This document shows, piece by piece, positions 1 to 9,103 of a stretch of DNA of 64,000 nt (positions within the stretch are counted from its first letter, which is position 1; every line of letters starts with the position of its first letter). Origin of the DNA: Brachyhypopomus gauderio. Its lineage: Eukaryota; Chordata; Actinopteri; Gymnotiformes; Hypopomidae. The translations under genes were made by a program, and so were the position numbers. Location: contig NW_027506915.1 in NCBI RefSeq assembly GCF_052324685.1, forward strand, positions 1 to 64,000. The letters are read 5' to 3'. The notes below the pieces were generated by a model, which was not told the DNA's origin, did not search any database, and saw only the letters and a list, made by a program, of their open reading frames with translations.

Positions 1-368
1 TCCTTGTCATTAATTATTTTGTCTATGTCCTTGTTAATGATGAAAAAAAAAACAACAATTAAAGCCACTCAGCCTTTCCTTTCTCTCTCTCTCTATGTGA
101 CATCACAATAGATTTTCTCAAAAAGCAATTCAAATTGTTCTAACCATTGGTGGGACCAACCCGTGGCCTTTTACCATCCACGTGTCCAAAATGCAGTACG
201 CATGCCAATGTTGTTAACAGACATACGTGTTGGTAGCTCTACATGTCCAACTGGTACAGTGTGAGGTTTCCTCTTTGGTGGACCTTAAAGAGTTGAAAAA
301 GCCACAACCGAACTGGTATCTTTGTCAACGTCCTTGTTTCTGGATCTATGCTGCATGTGCGTCAGAAT

Positions 369-456
369 CCTTCGGTAGCTCAGATGGTAGAGCGGAGGAC
401 TGTAGAGGTTAAAGCAGCAATCCTCTAGGCCACCGGTTCAAATCCGGTTCGAAGGA
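369..456 (+). tRNA. tRNA-Tyr (GTA), unit 1
   Basis: One extra C in the 3' anticodon stem/variable region (atcctctagg for atccttagg). It lies in an indel-rich stretch, so a consensus error is likely. Confidence 0.85.
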
Positions 457-518
457 AGCTTCTTTTTTTCCAGGATATTACTGCCTTTAATGTCATGATG
501 AGCAAAAAGTTTTCTGTT

Positions 519-590
519 TTCCCTGACCGGGAATCGAACCCGGGCCGCGGTGGTGAGAGCGCCGAATCCTAGCCACTAGACCATCAGGGA
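519..590 (-). tRNA. tRNA-Glu (CTC), unit 1
   Basis: 40A form: base 40 is A, giving a C30-A40 mismatch in the anticodon stem. Confidence 0.95.
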
Positions 591-794
591 CAGCGATGTT
601 ATGCTAATGGATGAAGGCTTTTTACATGAGTTCTGGCTGGCCGTTATTCATGAGTGAAGAAAGACCAGAATGTGGGTTATTCGTGACCACACCAGAACAT
701 GTGGACCTTTTTGTGTCAAGACTGTCAAATGCTTCCCATGTCGAGGTCAAGAATATCTGGACATGTTCTGAATCACAGAGCAAGGCTAAATGTA

Positions 795-866
795 GCCTGG
801 ATAGCTCAGTCGGTAGAGCATCAGACTTTAATCTGAGGGTCCAGGGTTCAAGTCCCTGTTCAGGCG
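795..866 (+). tRNA. tRNA-Lys, anticodon loop one base short, unit 1
   Basis: The loop reads CTTTAA in place of CTTTTAA, so the gene is 72 nt and the TTT anticodon would be displaced. Either a consensus error or a dead gene. Confidence 0.8.
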
Positions 867-1339
867 TTGAACTTTACATGACCGTCAGCTCTTGAGCACC
901 GTTCACTCATCGTCAGGCAGGCTTTTGGATTAAGCTGAACTTCCAGCTTTACGTCTGCCTACCTGTGACTTCCTTGTCATTAATTATTTTGTCTATGTCC
1001 TTGTTAATACAAAAAAAACAACAATTAAAGCCACTCAGCCTTTCCTTTCTCTCTCTCTCTATGTGACATCACAATAGATTTTCTCAAAAAGCAATCAAAT
1101 TGTTCTAACCATTGGTGGACCAACCCGTGGCCTTTTACCATCCACGTGTCCAAAATGCAGTACGCATGCCAATGTTGTTAACAGACATACGTGTTGGTAG
1201 CTCTACATGTCCAACTGGTACAGTGTGAGGTTTCCTCTTTGGTGGACCTTAAAGAGTTGAAAAAGCCACAACCGAACTGGTATCTTTGTCAACGTCCTTG
1301 TTCTGGATTTCTGGATCTATGCTGCATGTGCGTCAGAAT

Positions 1340-1426
1340 CCTTCGGTAGCTCAGATGGTAGAGCGGAGGACTGTAGAGGTTAAAGCAGCAATCCTTAGGC
1401 CACCGGTTCAAATCCGGTTCGAAGGA
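1340..1426 (+). tRNA. tRNA-Tyr (GTA), unit 2
   Basis: Consensus gene. The spacer before it has several indels. Confidence 0.97.
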
Positions 1427-1488
1427 AGCTTCTTTTTTTCCAGGATATTACTGCCTTTAATGTCATGATGAGCAAAAAGTTTTCTGTT

Positions 1489-1560
1489 TTCCCTGACCGG
1501 GAATCGAACCCGGGCCGCGGCGGTGAGAGCGCCGAATCCTAGCCACTAGACCATCAGGGA
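1489..1560 (-). tRNA. tRNA-Glu (CTC), unit 2
   Basis: 40G form, anticodon stem fully paired. Confidence 0.97.
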
Positions 1561-1764
1561 CAGCGATGTTATGCTAATGGATGAAGGCTTTTACATGAGT
1601 TCTGGCTGGCCGTTATTCATGAGTGAAGAAAGACCAGAATGTGGGTTATTCGTGACCACACCAGAACATGTGGACCTTTTTGTGTCAAGACTGTCAAATG
1701 CTTCCCATGTCAGAGGTCAAGAATATCTGGACATGTTCTGAATCACAGAGCAAGGCTAAACGTA

Positions 1765-1837
1765 GCCTGGATAGCTCAGTCGGTAGAGCATCAGACTTTT
1801 AATCTGAGGGTCCAGGGTTCAAGTCCCTGTTCAGGCG
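1765..1837 (+). tRNA. tRNA-Lys (TTT), unit 2
   Basis: Consensus gene. Confidence 0.97.
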
Positions 1838-2311
1838 TTGAACTTTACATGACCGTCAGCTCTTGAGCACCGTTCACTCATCGTCAGGCAGACTTTTGGA
1901 TTAAGCTGAACTTCCAGCTTTACATCTGCCTACCTGTGACTTCCTTGTCATTAATTATTTTGTCTATGTCCTTGTTAATGATGAAAAAAAAACACCAATT
2001 AAAGCCACTCAGCCTTTCCTTTCTCTCTCTCTCTCTATGTGACATCACAATAGATTTTCTCAAAAAGCAATTCAAATTGTTTCTAACCATTGGTGGGACC
2101 AACCTGTGGCCTTTTACCATCCACGTGTCCAAAATGCAGTACGCATGCCAATGTTGTTAACAGACATACGTGTTGGTAGCTCTACATGTCCAACTGGTAC
2201 AGTGTGAGGTTTCCTCTTTGGTGGACCTTAAAGAGTTGAAAAAGCCACAACCGAACTGGTATCTTTGTCAACGTCCTTGTTTCTGGATCTATGCTGCATG
2301 TGCGTCAGAAT

Positions 2312-2398
2312 CCTTCGGTAGCTCAGATGGTAGAGCGGAGGACTGTAGAGGTTAAAGCAGCAATCCTTAGGCCACCGGTTCAAATCCGGTTCGAAGGA
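2312..2398 (+). tRNA. tRNA-Tyr (GTA), unit 3
   Basis: Consensus gene. Confidence 0.97.
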
Positions 2399-2459
2399 AG
2401 CTTCTTTTTTTCCAGGATATTACTGCTTTAATGTCATGATGAGCAAAAAGTTTTCTGTT

Positions 2460-2531
2460 TTCCCTGACCGGGAATCGAACCCGGGCCGCGGTGGTGAGAG
2501 CGCCGAATCCTAGCCACTAGACCATCAGGGA
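2460..2531 (-). tRNA. tRNA-Glu (CTC), unit 3
   Basis: 40A form. Its upstream octamer-like site reads acgctaat. Confidence 0.96.
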
Positions 2532-2735
2532 CAGCGATGTTACGCTAATGGATGAAGGCTTTTACATGAGTTCTGGCTGGCCGTTATTCATGAGTGAAGA
2601 AAGACCAGAATGTGGGTTATTCGTGACCACACCAGAACATGTGGACCTTTTTGTGTCAAGACTGTCAAATGCTTCCCATGTCAGAGGTCAAGAATATCTG
2701 GACATGTTCTGAATCACAGAGCAAGGCTAAATGTA

Positions 2736-2808
2736 GCCTGGATAGCTCAGTCGGTAGAGCATCAGACTTTTAATCTGAGGGTCCAGGGTTCAAGTCCCTG
2801 TTCAGGCG
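2736..2808 (+). tRNA. tRNA-Lys (TTT), unit 3
   Basis: Consensus gene. Confidence 0.97.
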
Positions 2809-3282
2809 TTGAACTTTACATGACCGTCAGCTCTTGAGCACCGTTCACTCATCGTCAGGCAGGCTTTTGGATTAAGCTGAAACTTCCAGCTTTACGTCTG
2901 CCTACCTGTGACTTCCTTGTCATTAATTATTTTGTCTATGTCCTTGTTAATGATGACAAAAAAAAACAACAATTAAAGCCACTCAGCCTTTCCTTTCTCT
3001 CTCTCTCTATGTGACATCACAATAGATTTCTCAAAAAGCAATTCAAATTGTTCTAACCATTGGTGGGGACCAACCCGTGGCCTTTTACCATCCACGTGTC
3101 CAAAATGCAGTACGCATGCCAATGTTGTTAACAGACATACGTGTTGGTAGCTCTACATGTCCAACTGGTACAGTGTGAGGTTTCCTCTTTGGTGGACCTT
3201 AAAGAGTTGAAAAAGCCACAACCGAACTGGTATCTTTGTCAACGTCCTTGTTTCTGGATCTATGCTGCATGTGCGTCAGAAT

Positions 3283-3369
3283 CCTTCGGTAGCTCAGATG
3301 GTAGAGCGGAGGACTGTAGAGGTTAAAGCAGCAATCCTTAGGCCACCGGTTCAAATCCGGTTCGAAGGA
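3283..3369 (+). tRNA. tRNA-Tyr (GTA), unit 4
   Basis: Consensus gene. Confidence 0.97.
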
Positions 3370-3431
3370 AGCTTCTTTTTTTCCAGGATATTACTGCCTT
3401 TAATGTCATGATGAGCAAAAAGTTTTCTGTT

Positions 3432-3503
3432 TTCCCTGACCGGGAATCGAACCCGGGCCGCGGTGGTGAGAGCGCCGAATCCTAGCCACTAGACCATCAG
3501 GGA
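3432..3503 (-). tRNA. tRNA-Glu (CTC), unit 4
   Basis: 40A form. Confidence 0.96.
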
Positions 3504-3706
3504 CAGCGATGTTATGCTAATGGATGAAGGCTTTTACATGAGTTCTGGCTGGCCGTTATTCATGAGTGAAGAAAGACCAGAATGTGGGTTATTCGTGACC
3601 ACACCAGAACATGTGGACCTTTTTGTGTCAAGACTGTCAAATGCTTCCCATGTCAGAGGTCAAGAATATCTGGACATGTTCTGATCACAGAGCAAGGCTA
3701 AATGTA

Positions 3707-3779
3707 GCCTGGATAGCTCAGTCGGTAGAGCATCAGACTTTTAATCTGAGGGTCCAGGGTTCAAGTCCCTGTTCAGGCG
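3707..3779 (+). tRNA. tRNA-Lys (TTT), unit 4
   Basis: Consensus gene. One base is missing in the upstream spacer (ctgatcac). Confidence 0.97.
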
Positions 3780-4061
3780 TTGAACTTTACATGACCGTCA
3801 GCTCTTGAGCACCGTTCACTCATCGTCAGGCAGGCTTTTGGATTAAGCTGAACTTCCAGCTTTACGTCTGCCTACCTGTGACTTCCTTGTCATTAATTAT
3901 TTTGTCTATGTCCTTGTTAATGATGACAAAAAAAACAACAATTAAAGCCACTCAGCCTTTCCTTTCTCTCTCTCTCTATGTGACATCACAATAGATTTTC
4001 TCAAAAAGCAATTCAAATTGTTCTAACCATTGGTGGGACCAACCCGTGGCCTTTTACCATC

Positions 4062-4067
4062 CACGTG
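4062..4067. promoter_or_regulatory. E-box CACGTG upstream of tRNA-Tyr
   Basis: A perfect palindromic E-box lies about 185 bp before the Tyr gene and is retained in the units read. Myc/Max and USF proteins bind this hexamer, and Myc is known to stimulate Pol III. A role here is only inferred, as a hexamer is expected by chance every few kilobases. Confidence 0.3.
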
Positions 4068-4153
4068 TCCAAAATGCAGTACGCATGCCAATGTTGTTAA
4101 CAGACATACGTGTTGGTAGCTCTACATGTCCAACTGGTACAGTGTGAGGTTTC

Positions 4154-4175
4154 CTCTTTGGTGGACCTTAAAGAG
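4154..4175 (+). other. Short hairpin before tRNA-Tyr
   Basis: CTCTTT and AAAGAG form a six-pair stem, with GGT and ACC able to pair inside it across a two-base loop and a two-base bulge. It is kept in nearly all units; unit 42 changes one stem base. No known RNA family is recognised. Confidence 0.35.
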
Positions 4176-4251
4176 TTGAAAAAGCCACAACCGAACTGGT
4201 ATCTTTGTCAACGTCCTTGTTTCTGGATCTATGCTGCATGTGCGTCAGAAT

Positions 4252-4338
4252 CCTTCGGTAGCTCAGATGGTAGAGCGGAGGACTGTAGAGGTTAAAGCAG
4301 CAATCCTTAGGCCACCGGTTCAAATCCGGTTCGAAGGA
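4252..4338 (+). tRNA. tRNA-Tyr (GTA) with intron, unit 5 (reference)
   Basis: An 87-nt gene that reads UAC/UAU codons. The acceptor stem CCTTCGG pairs with TCGAAGG (one G-T pair at 7-66), followed by discriminator A. The anticodon GTA is at 4285-4287. A 14-nt intron at 4289-4302 follows G37, the canonical position, and leaves a 73-nt mature tRNA after splicing by the tRNA endonuclease and ligase; 3' CCA is not encoded. The D stem, the T stem ACCGG/CCGGT and the B box GGTTCAAATCC are intact. It lies 472 bp after the previous Lys gene and converges on tRNA-Glu. Confidence 0.98.
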
Positions 4339-4344
4339 AGCTTC

Positions 4345-4351
4345 TTTTTTT
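4345..4351 (+). terminator. Pol III terminator of tRNA-Tyr (T7)
   Basis: A run of seven T residues begins seven bases after the Tyr gene end. It is eight T in units 15, 17, 19, 21, 28, 31, 37 and 41. This is a strong vertebrate Pol III stop. Confidence 0.9.
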
Positions 4352-4385
4352 CCAGGATATTACTGCCTTTAATGTCATGATGAGC

Positions 4386-4390
4386 AAAAA
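4386..4390 (-). terminator. Pol III terminator of tRNA-Glu (T5)
   Basis: On the minus strand five T residues lie ten bases past the Glu discriminator base. They are kept in all units except unit 20, where the run is broken. Confidence 0.85.
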
Positions 4391-4400
4391 GTTTTCTGTT

Positions 4401-4472
4401 TTCCCTGACCGGGAATCGAACCCGGGCCGCGGCGGTGAGAGCGCCGAATCCTAGCCACTAGACCATCAGGGA
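4401..4472 (-). tRNA. tRNA-Glu (CTC), unit 5 (reference)
   Basis: A 72-nt gene on the minus strand that reads GAG codons. The acceptor stem TCCCTGA pairs fully with TCAGGGA; the discriminator A is at 4401. The loop CTCTCAC puts the CTC anticodon at 4437-4439. The anticodon stem CGGCG/CGCCG is fully paired in this 40G form. The T stem is CCGGG/CCCGG with B box GGTTCGATTCC. It closely resembles vertebrate tRNA-Glu(CTC), differing in the base at position 7 and in the D loop as I recall that sequence. Its 5' end faces tRNA-Lys across a 204-bp divergent spacer. Confidence 0.98.
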
Positions 4473-4676
4473 CAGCGATGTTATGCTAATGGATGAAGGC
4501 TTTTACATGAGTTCTGGCTGGCCGTTATTCATGAGTGAAGAAAGACCAGAATGTGGGTTATTCGTGACCACACCAGAACATGTGGACCTTTTTGTGTCAA
4601 GACTGTCAAATGCTTCCCATGTCAGAGGTCAAGAATATCTGGACATGTTCTGAATCACAGAGCAAGGCTAAACGTA
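4473..4676. other. Glu-Lys divergent spacer, representative copy
   Basis: This 204-bp stretch separates the 5' ends of two divergent tRNA genes and so serves as upstream region for both. It holds an octamer-like ATGCTAAT at 4483-4490 and a 10-bp inverted repeat whose second arm overlaps a p53-type decamer. A 75-codon frame runs through it into the Lys gene and is not considered coding. Confidence 0.75.
4574..4652. repeat. Inverted repeat upstream of tRNA-Lys
   Basis: CAGAACATGT at 4574-4583 is the exact reverse complement of ACATGTTCTG at 4643-4652. The second arm overlaps GGACATGTTC at 4641-4650, which fits the p53 half-site pattern RRRCWWGYYY; no second half-site adjoins it. Confidence 0.5.
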
Positions 4677-4749
4677 GCCTGGATAGCTCAGTCGGTAGAG
4701 CATCAGACTTTTAATCTGAGGGTCCAGGGTTCAAGTCCCTGTTCAGGCG
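4677..4749 (+). tRNA. tRNA-Lys (TTT), unit 5 (reference)
   Basis: A 73-nt gene that reads AAA/AAG codons. The acceptor stem GCCTGGA pairs with TTCAGGC, followed by discriminator G. The loop CTTTTAA has anticodon TTT at 4710-4712. The T stem is CAGGG/CCCTG and the B box GGTTCAAGTCC. The sequence agrees throughout with vertebrate Lys(UUU) as I remember it. There is no intron. A close T4 terminator is missing. Confidence 0.98.
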
Positions 4750-4805
4750 TTGAACTTTACATGACCGTCAGCTCTTGAGCACCGTTCACTCATCGTCAGG
4801 CAGAC

Positions 4806-4809
4806 TTTT
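4806..4809 (+). terminator. First T4 run downstream of tRNA-Lys
   Basis: Only three T residues occur near the Lys 3' end (aacttta). The first TTTT lies 56 bases past the discriminator base. If this is the stop, the primary transcript carries an unusually long 3' trailer. Weak upstream termination is possible. Confidence 0.5.
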
Positions 4810-5221
4810 GGATTAAGCTGAACTTCCAGCTTTACATCTGCCTACCTGTGACTTCCTTGTCATTAATTATTTTGTCTATGTCCTTGTTAATGATGAAAAA
4901 AAAAACAACAATTAAAGCCACTCAGCCTTTCCTTTCTCTCTCTCTCTATGTGACATCACAATAGATTTTCTCAAAAAGCAATTCAAATTGTTCTAACCAT
5001 TGGTGGGACCAACCCGTGGCCTTTTACCATCCACGTGTCCAAAATGCAGTACGCATGCCAATGTTGTTAACAGACATACGTGTTGGTAGCTCTACATGTC
5101 CAACTGGTACAGTGTGAGGTTTCCTCTTTGGTGGACCTTAAAGAGTTGAAAAAGCCACAACCGAACTGGTATCTTTGTCAACGTCCTTGTTTCTGGATCT
5201 ATGCTGCATGTGCGTCAGAAT

Positions 5222-5308
5222 CCTTCGGTAGCTCAGATGGTAGAGCGGAGGACTGTAGAGGTTAAAGCAGCAATCCTTAGGCCACCGGTTCAAATCCGGT
5301 TCGAAGGA
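5222..5308 (+). tRNA. tRNA-Tyr (GTA), unit 6
   Basis: Consensus gene. Confidence 0.97.
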
Positions 5309-5370
5309 AGCTTCTTTTTTTCCAGGATATTACTGCCTTTAATGTCATGATGAGCAAAAAGTTTTCTGTT

Positions 5371-5442
5371 TTCCCTGACCGGGAATCGAACCCGGGCCGC
5401 GGTGGTGAGAGCGCCGAATCCTAGCCACTAGACCATCAGGGA
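5371..5442 (-). tRNA. tRNA-Glu (CTC), unit 6
   Basis: 40A form. Confidence 0.96.
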
Positions 5443-5646
5443 CAGCGATGTTATGCTAATGGATGAAGGCTTTTACATGAGTTCTGGCTGGCCGTTATTC
5501 ATGAGTGAAGAAAGACCAGAATGTGGGTTATTCGTGACCACACCAGAACATGTGGACCTTTTTGTGTCAAGACTGTCAAATGCTTCCCATGTCAGAGGTC
5601 AAGAATATCTGGACATGTTCTGAATCACAGAGCAAGGCTAAATGTA

Positions 5647-5719
5647 GCCTGGATAGCTCAGTCGGTAGAGCATCAGACTTTTAATCTGAGGGTCCAGGGT
5701 TCAAGTCCCTGTTCAGGCG
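5647..5719 (+). tRNA. tRNA-Lys (TTT), unit 6
   Basis: Consensus gene. Confidence 0.97.
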
Positions 5720-6191
5720 TTGAACTTTACATGACCGTCAGCTCTTGAGCACCGTTCACTCATCGTCAGGCAGGCTTTTGGATTAAGCTGAACTTCCAGC
5801 TTTACGTCTGCCTACCTGTGACTTCCTTGTCATTAATTATTTTGTCTATGTCCTTGTTAATGATGACAAAAAAAACAACAATTAAAGCCACTCAGCCTTT
5901 CCTTTCTCTCTCTCTCTATGTGACATCACAATAGATTTTCTCAAAAAGCAATTCAAATTGTTCTAACCATTGGTGGGACCAACCCGTGGCCTTTTACCAT
6001 CCACGTGTCCAAAATGCAGTACGCATGCCAATGTTGTTAACAGACATACGTGTTGGTAGCTCTACATGTCCAACTGGTACAGTGTGAGGTTTCCTCTTTG
6101 GTGGACCTTAAAGAGTTGAAAAAGCCACAACCGAACTGGTATCTTTGTCAACGTCCTTGTTTCTGGATCTATGCTGCATGTGCGTCAGAAT

Positions 6192-6278
6192 CCTTCGGTA
6201 GCTCAGATGGTAGAGCGGAGGACTGTAGAGGTTAAAGCAGCAATCCTTAGGCCACCGGTTCAAATCCGGTTCGAAGGA
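6192..6278 (+). tRNA. tRNA-Tyr (GTA), unit 7
   Basis: Consensus gene. Confidence 0.97.
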
Positions 6279-6340
6279 AGCTTCTTTTTTTCCAGGATAT
6301 TACTGCCTTTAATGTCATGATGAGCAAAAAGTTTTCTGTT

Positions 6341-6412
6341 TTCCCTGACCGGGAATCGAACCCGGGCCGCGGTGGTGAGAGCGCCGAATCCTAGCCACTA
6401 GACCATCAGGGA
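6341..6412 (-). tRNA. tRNA-Glu (CTC), unit 7
   Basis: 40A form. Confidence 0.96.
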
Positions 6413-6616
6413 CAGCGATGTTATGCTAATGGATGAAGGCTTTTACATGAGTTCTGGCTGGCCGTTATTCATGAGTGAAGAAAGACCAGAATGTGGGTTA
6501 TTCGTGACCACACCAGAACATGTGGACCTTTTTGTGTCAAGACTGTCAAATGCTTCCCATGTCAGAGGTCAAGAATATCTGGACATGTTCTGAATCACAG
6601 AGCAAGGCTAAATGTA

Positions 6617-6689
6617 GCCTGGATAGCTCAGTCGGTAGAGCATCAGACTTTTAATCTGAGGGTCCAGGGTTCAAGTCCCTGTTCAGGCG
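6617..6689 (+). tRNA. tRNA-Lys (TTT), unit 7
   Basis: Consensus gene. Confidence 0.97.
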
Positions 6690-7161
6690 TTGAACTTTAC
6701 ATGACCGTCAGCTCTTGAGCACCGTTCACTCATCGTCAGGCAGGCTTTTGGATTAAGCTGAACTTCCAGCTTTACGTCTGCCTACCTGTGACTTCCTTGT
6801 CATTAATTATTTTGTCTATGTCCTTGTTAATGATGACAAAAAAAACAACAATTAAAGCCACTCAGCCTTTCCTTTCTCTCTCTCTCTATGTGACATCACA
6901 ATAGATTTTCTCAAAAAGCAATTCAAATTGTTCTAACCATTGGTGGGACCAACCCGTGGCCTTTTACCATCCACGTGTCCAAAATGCAGTACGCATGCCA
7001 ATGTTGTTAACAGACATACGTGTTGGTAGCTCTACATGTCCAACTGGTACAGTGTGAGGTTTCCTCTTTGGTGGACCTTAAAGAGTTGAAAAAGCCACAA
7101 CCGAACTGGTATCTTTGTCAACGTCCTTGTTTCTGGATCTATGCTGCATGTGCGTCAGAAT

Positions 7162-7248
7162 CCTTCGGTAGCTCAGATGGTAGAGCGGAGGACTGTAGAG
7201 GTTAAAGCAGCAATCCTTAGGCCACCGGTTCAAATCCGGTTCGAAGGA
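7162..7248 (+). tRNA. tRNA-Tyr (GTA), unit 8
   Basis: Consensus gene. Confidence 0.97.
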
Positions 7249-7310
7249 AGCTTCTTTTTTTCCAGGATATTACTGCCTTTAATGTCATGATGAGCAAAAA
7301 GTTTTCTGTT

Positions 7311-7382
7311 TTCCCTGACCGGGAATCGAACCCGGGCCGCGGCGGTGAGAGCGCCGAATCCTAGCCACTAGACCATCAGGGA
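7311..7382 (-). tRNA. tRNA-Glu (CTC), unit 8
   Basis: 40G form. Confidence 0.97.
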
Positions 7383-7586
7383 CAGCGATGTTATGCTAAT
7401 GGATGAAGGCTTTTACATGAGTTCTGGCTGGCCGTTATTCATGAGTGAAGAAAGACCAGAATGTGGGTTATTCGTGACCACACCAGAACATGTGGACCTT
7501 TTTGTGTCAAGACTGTCAAATGCTTCCCATGTCAGAGGTCAAGAATATCTGGACATGTTCTGAATCACAGAGCAAGGCTAAACGTA

Positions 7587-7659
7587 GCCTGGATAGCTCA
7601 GTCGGTAGAGCATCAGACTTTTAATCTGAGGGTCCAGGGTTCAAGTCCCTGTTCAGGCG
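7587..7659 (+). tRNA. tRNA-Lys (TTT), unit 8
   Basis: Consensus gene. Confidence 0.97.
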
Positions 7660-8132
7660 TTGAACTTTACATGACCGTCAGCTCTTGAGCACCGTTCACT
7701 CATCGTCAGGCAGACTTTTGGATTAAGCTGAACTTCCAGCTTTACATCTGCCTACCTGTGACTTCCTTGTCATTAATTATTTTGTCTATGTCCTTGTTAA
7801 TGATGAAAAAAAAACACCAATTAAAGCCACTCAGCCTTTCCTTTCTCTCTCTCTCTCTATGTGACATCACAATAGATTTTCTCAAAAAGCAATTCAAATT
7901 GTTCTAACCATTGGTGGGACCAACCTGTGGCCTTTTACCATCCACGTGTCCAAAATGCAGTACGCATGCCAATGTTGTTAACAGACATACGTGTTGGTAG
8001 CTCTACATGTCCAACTGGTACAGTGTGAGGTTTCCTCTTTGGTGGACCTTAAAGAGTTGAAAAAGCCACAACCGAACTGGTATCTTTGTCAACGTCCTTG
8101 TTTCTGGATCTATGCTGCATGTGCGTCAGAAT

Positions 8133-8219
8133 CCTTCGGTAGCTCAGATGGTAGAGCGGAGGACTGTAGAGGTTAAAGCAGCAATCCTTAGGCCACCGGT
8201 TCAAATCCGGTTCGAAGGA
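8133..8219 (+). tRNA. tRNA-Tyr (GTA), unit 9
   Basis: Consensus gene. Confidence 0.97.
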
Positions 8220-8281
8220 AGCTTCTTTTTTTCCAGGATATTACTGCCTTTAATGTCATGATGAGCAAAAAGTTTTCTGTT

Positions 8282-8353
8282 TTCCCTGACCGGGAATCGA
8301 ACCCGGGCCGCGGTGGTGAGAGCGCCGAATCCTAGCCACTAGACCATCAGGGA
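8282..8353 (-). tRNA. tRNA-Glu (CTC), unit 9
   Basis: 40A form with acgctaat upstream, as in units 3, 51, 56 and 60. Confidence 0.96.
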
Positions 8354-8557
8354 CAGCGATGTTACGCTAATGGATGAAGGCTTTTACATGAGTTCTGGCT
8401 GGCCGTTATTCATGAGTGAAGAAAGACCAGAATGTGGGTTATTCGTGACCACACCAGAACATGTGGACCTTTTTGTGTCAAGACTGTCAAATGCTTCCCA
8501 TGTCAGAGGTCAAGAATATCTGGACATGTTCTGAATCACAGAGCAAGGCTAAATGTA

Positions 8558-8630
8558 GCCTGGATAGCTCAGTCGGTAGAGCATCAGACTTTTAATCTGA
8601 GGGTCCAGGGTTCAAGTCCCTGTTCAGGCG
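8558..8630 (+). tRNA. tRNA-Lys (TTT), unit 9
   Basis: Consensus gene. Confidence 0.97.
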
Positions 8631-9103
8631 TTGAACTTTACATGACCGTCAGCTCTTGAGCACCGTTCACTCATCGTCAGGCAGGCTTTTGGATTAAGCT
8701 GAACTTCCAGCTTTACGTCTGCCTACCTGTGACTTCCTTGTCATTAATTATTTTGTCTATGTCCTTGTTAATGATGACAAAAAAAAACAACAATTAAAGC
8801 CACTCAGCCTTTCCTTTCTCTCTCTCTCTATGTGACATCACAATAGATTTTCTCAAAAAGCAATTCAAATTGTTCTAACCATTGGTGGGACCAACCCGTG
8901 GCCTTTTACCATCCACGTGTCCAAAATGCAGTACGCATGCCAATGTTGTTAACAGACATACGTGTTGGTAGCTCTACATGTCCAACTGGTACAGTGTGAG
9001 GTTTCCTCTTTGGTGGACCTTAAAGAGTTGAAAAAGCCACAACCGAACTGGTATCTTTGTCAACGTCCTTGTTTCTGGATCTATGCTGCATGTGCGTCAG
9101 AAT

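Larger units (their letters stand above)
3780..4251. other. Lys-to-Tyr spacer, representative copy
   Basis: This 472-bp stretch has no gene I can recognise. In order it holds the four-T run that may end the Lys transcript, an A-run after gatga, a CT microsatellite of six to eight repeats, inverted CCAAT boxes, a CACGTG E-box and a short hairpin. A reading frame of 61 codons overlaps its end and the Tyr gene in nearly every unit, but it contains tRNA sequence and is not considered coding. Confidence 0.8.
3884..4853. repeat. Reference unit (unit 5), 970 bp
   Basis: Used here as the standard copy. It holds the Lys-Tyr spacer, tRNA-Tyr, a 62-bp convergent gap, tRNA-Glu in reverse, a 204-bp divergent spacer and tRNA-Lys. 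Its Glu gene has a fully paired anticodon stem. All other units are described by their differences from this one. Confidence 0.95.

Noticed and set aside
1920-2132. A 70-codon minus-strand frame in unit 3
   Set aside because: It is low-complexity, covers the CT and A runs, and appears in one unit only because of local indels.
4021-4040. CCAAT boxes and a short palindrome near caattcaaattg as a Pol II promoter
   Set aside because: Single short motifs with no TATA box, no start site and no downstream gene; not enough to call a promoter.
4110-4170. A possible fourth, degenerate tRNA around ggtagctctacatg...aactggtacag
   Set aside because: It faintly resembles a D arm and A box, but no B box GGTTC follows at the right distance and no acceptor stem can be formed.
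4110-4295. A 61-codon frame (starting MLVALHVQL) repeated in almost every unit
   Set aside because: It runs into the tRNA-Tyr gene and its C-terminal third is translated tRNA. It recurs only because the unit is copied, and a one-base deletion in units 23 and 38 joins it to an unrelated start. No domain is recognisable.
4551-4778. A 75-codon frame (starting MWVIRDHTR) repeated in almost every unit
   Set aside because: Its second half is tRNA-Lys read in one frame. Units 58 and 62 end early from a tRNA base change. No coding signal.
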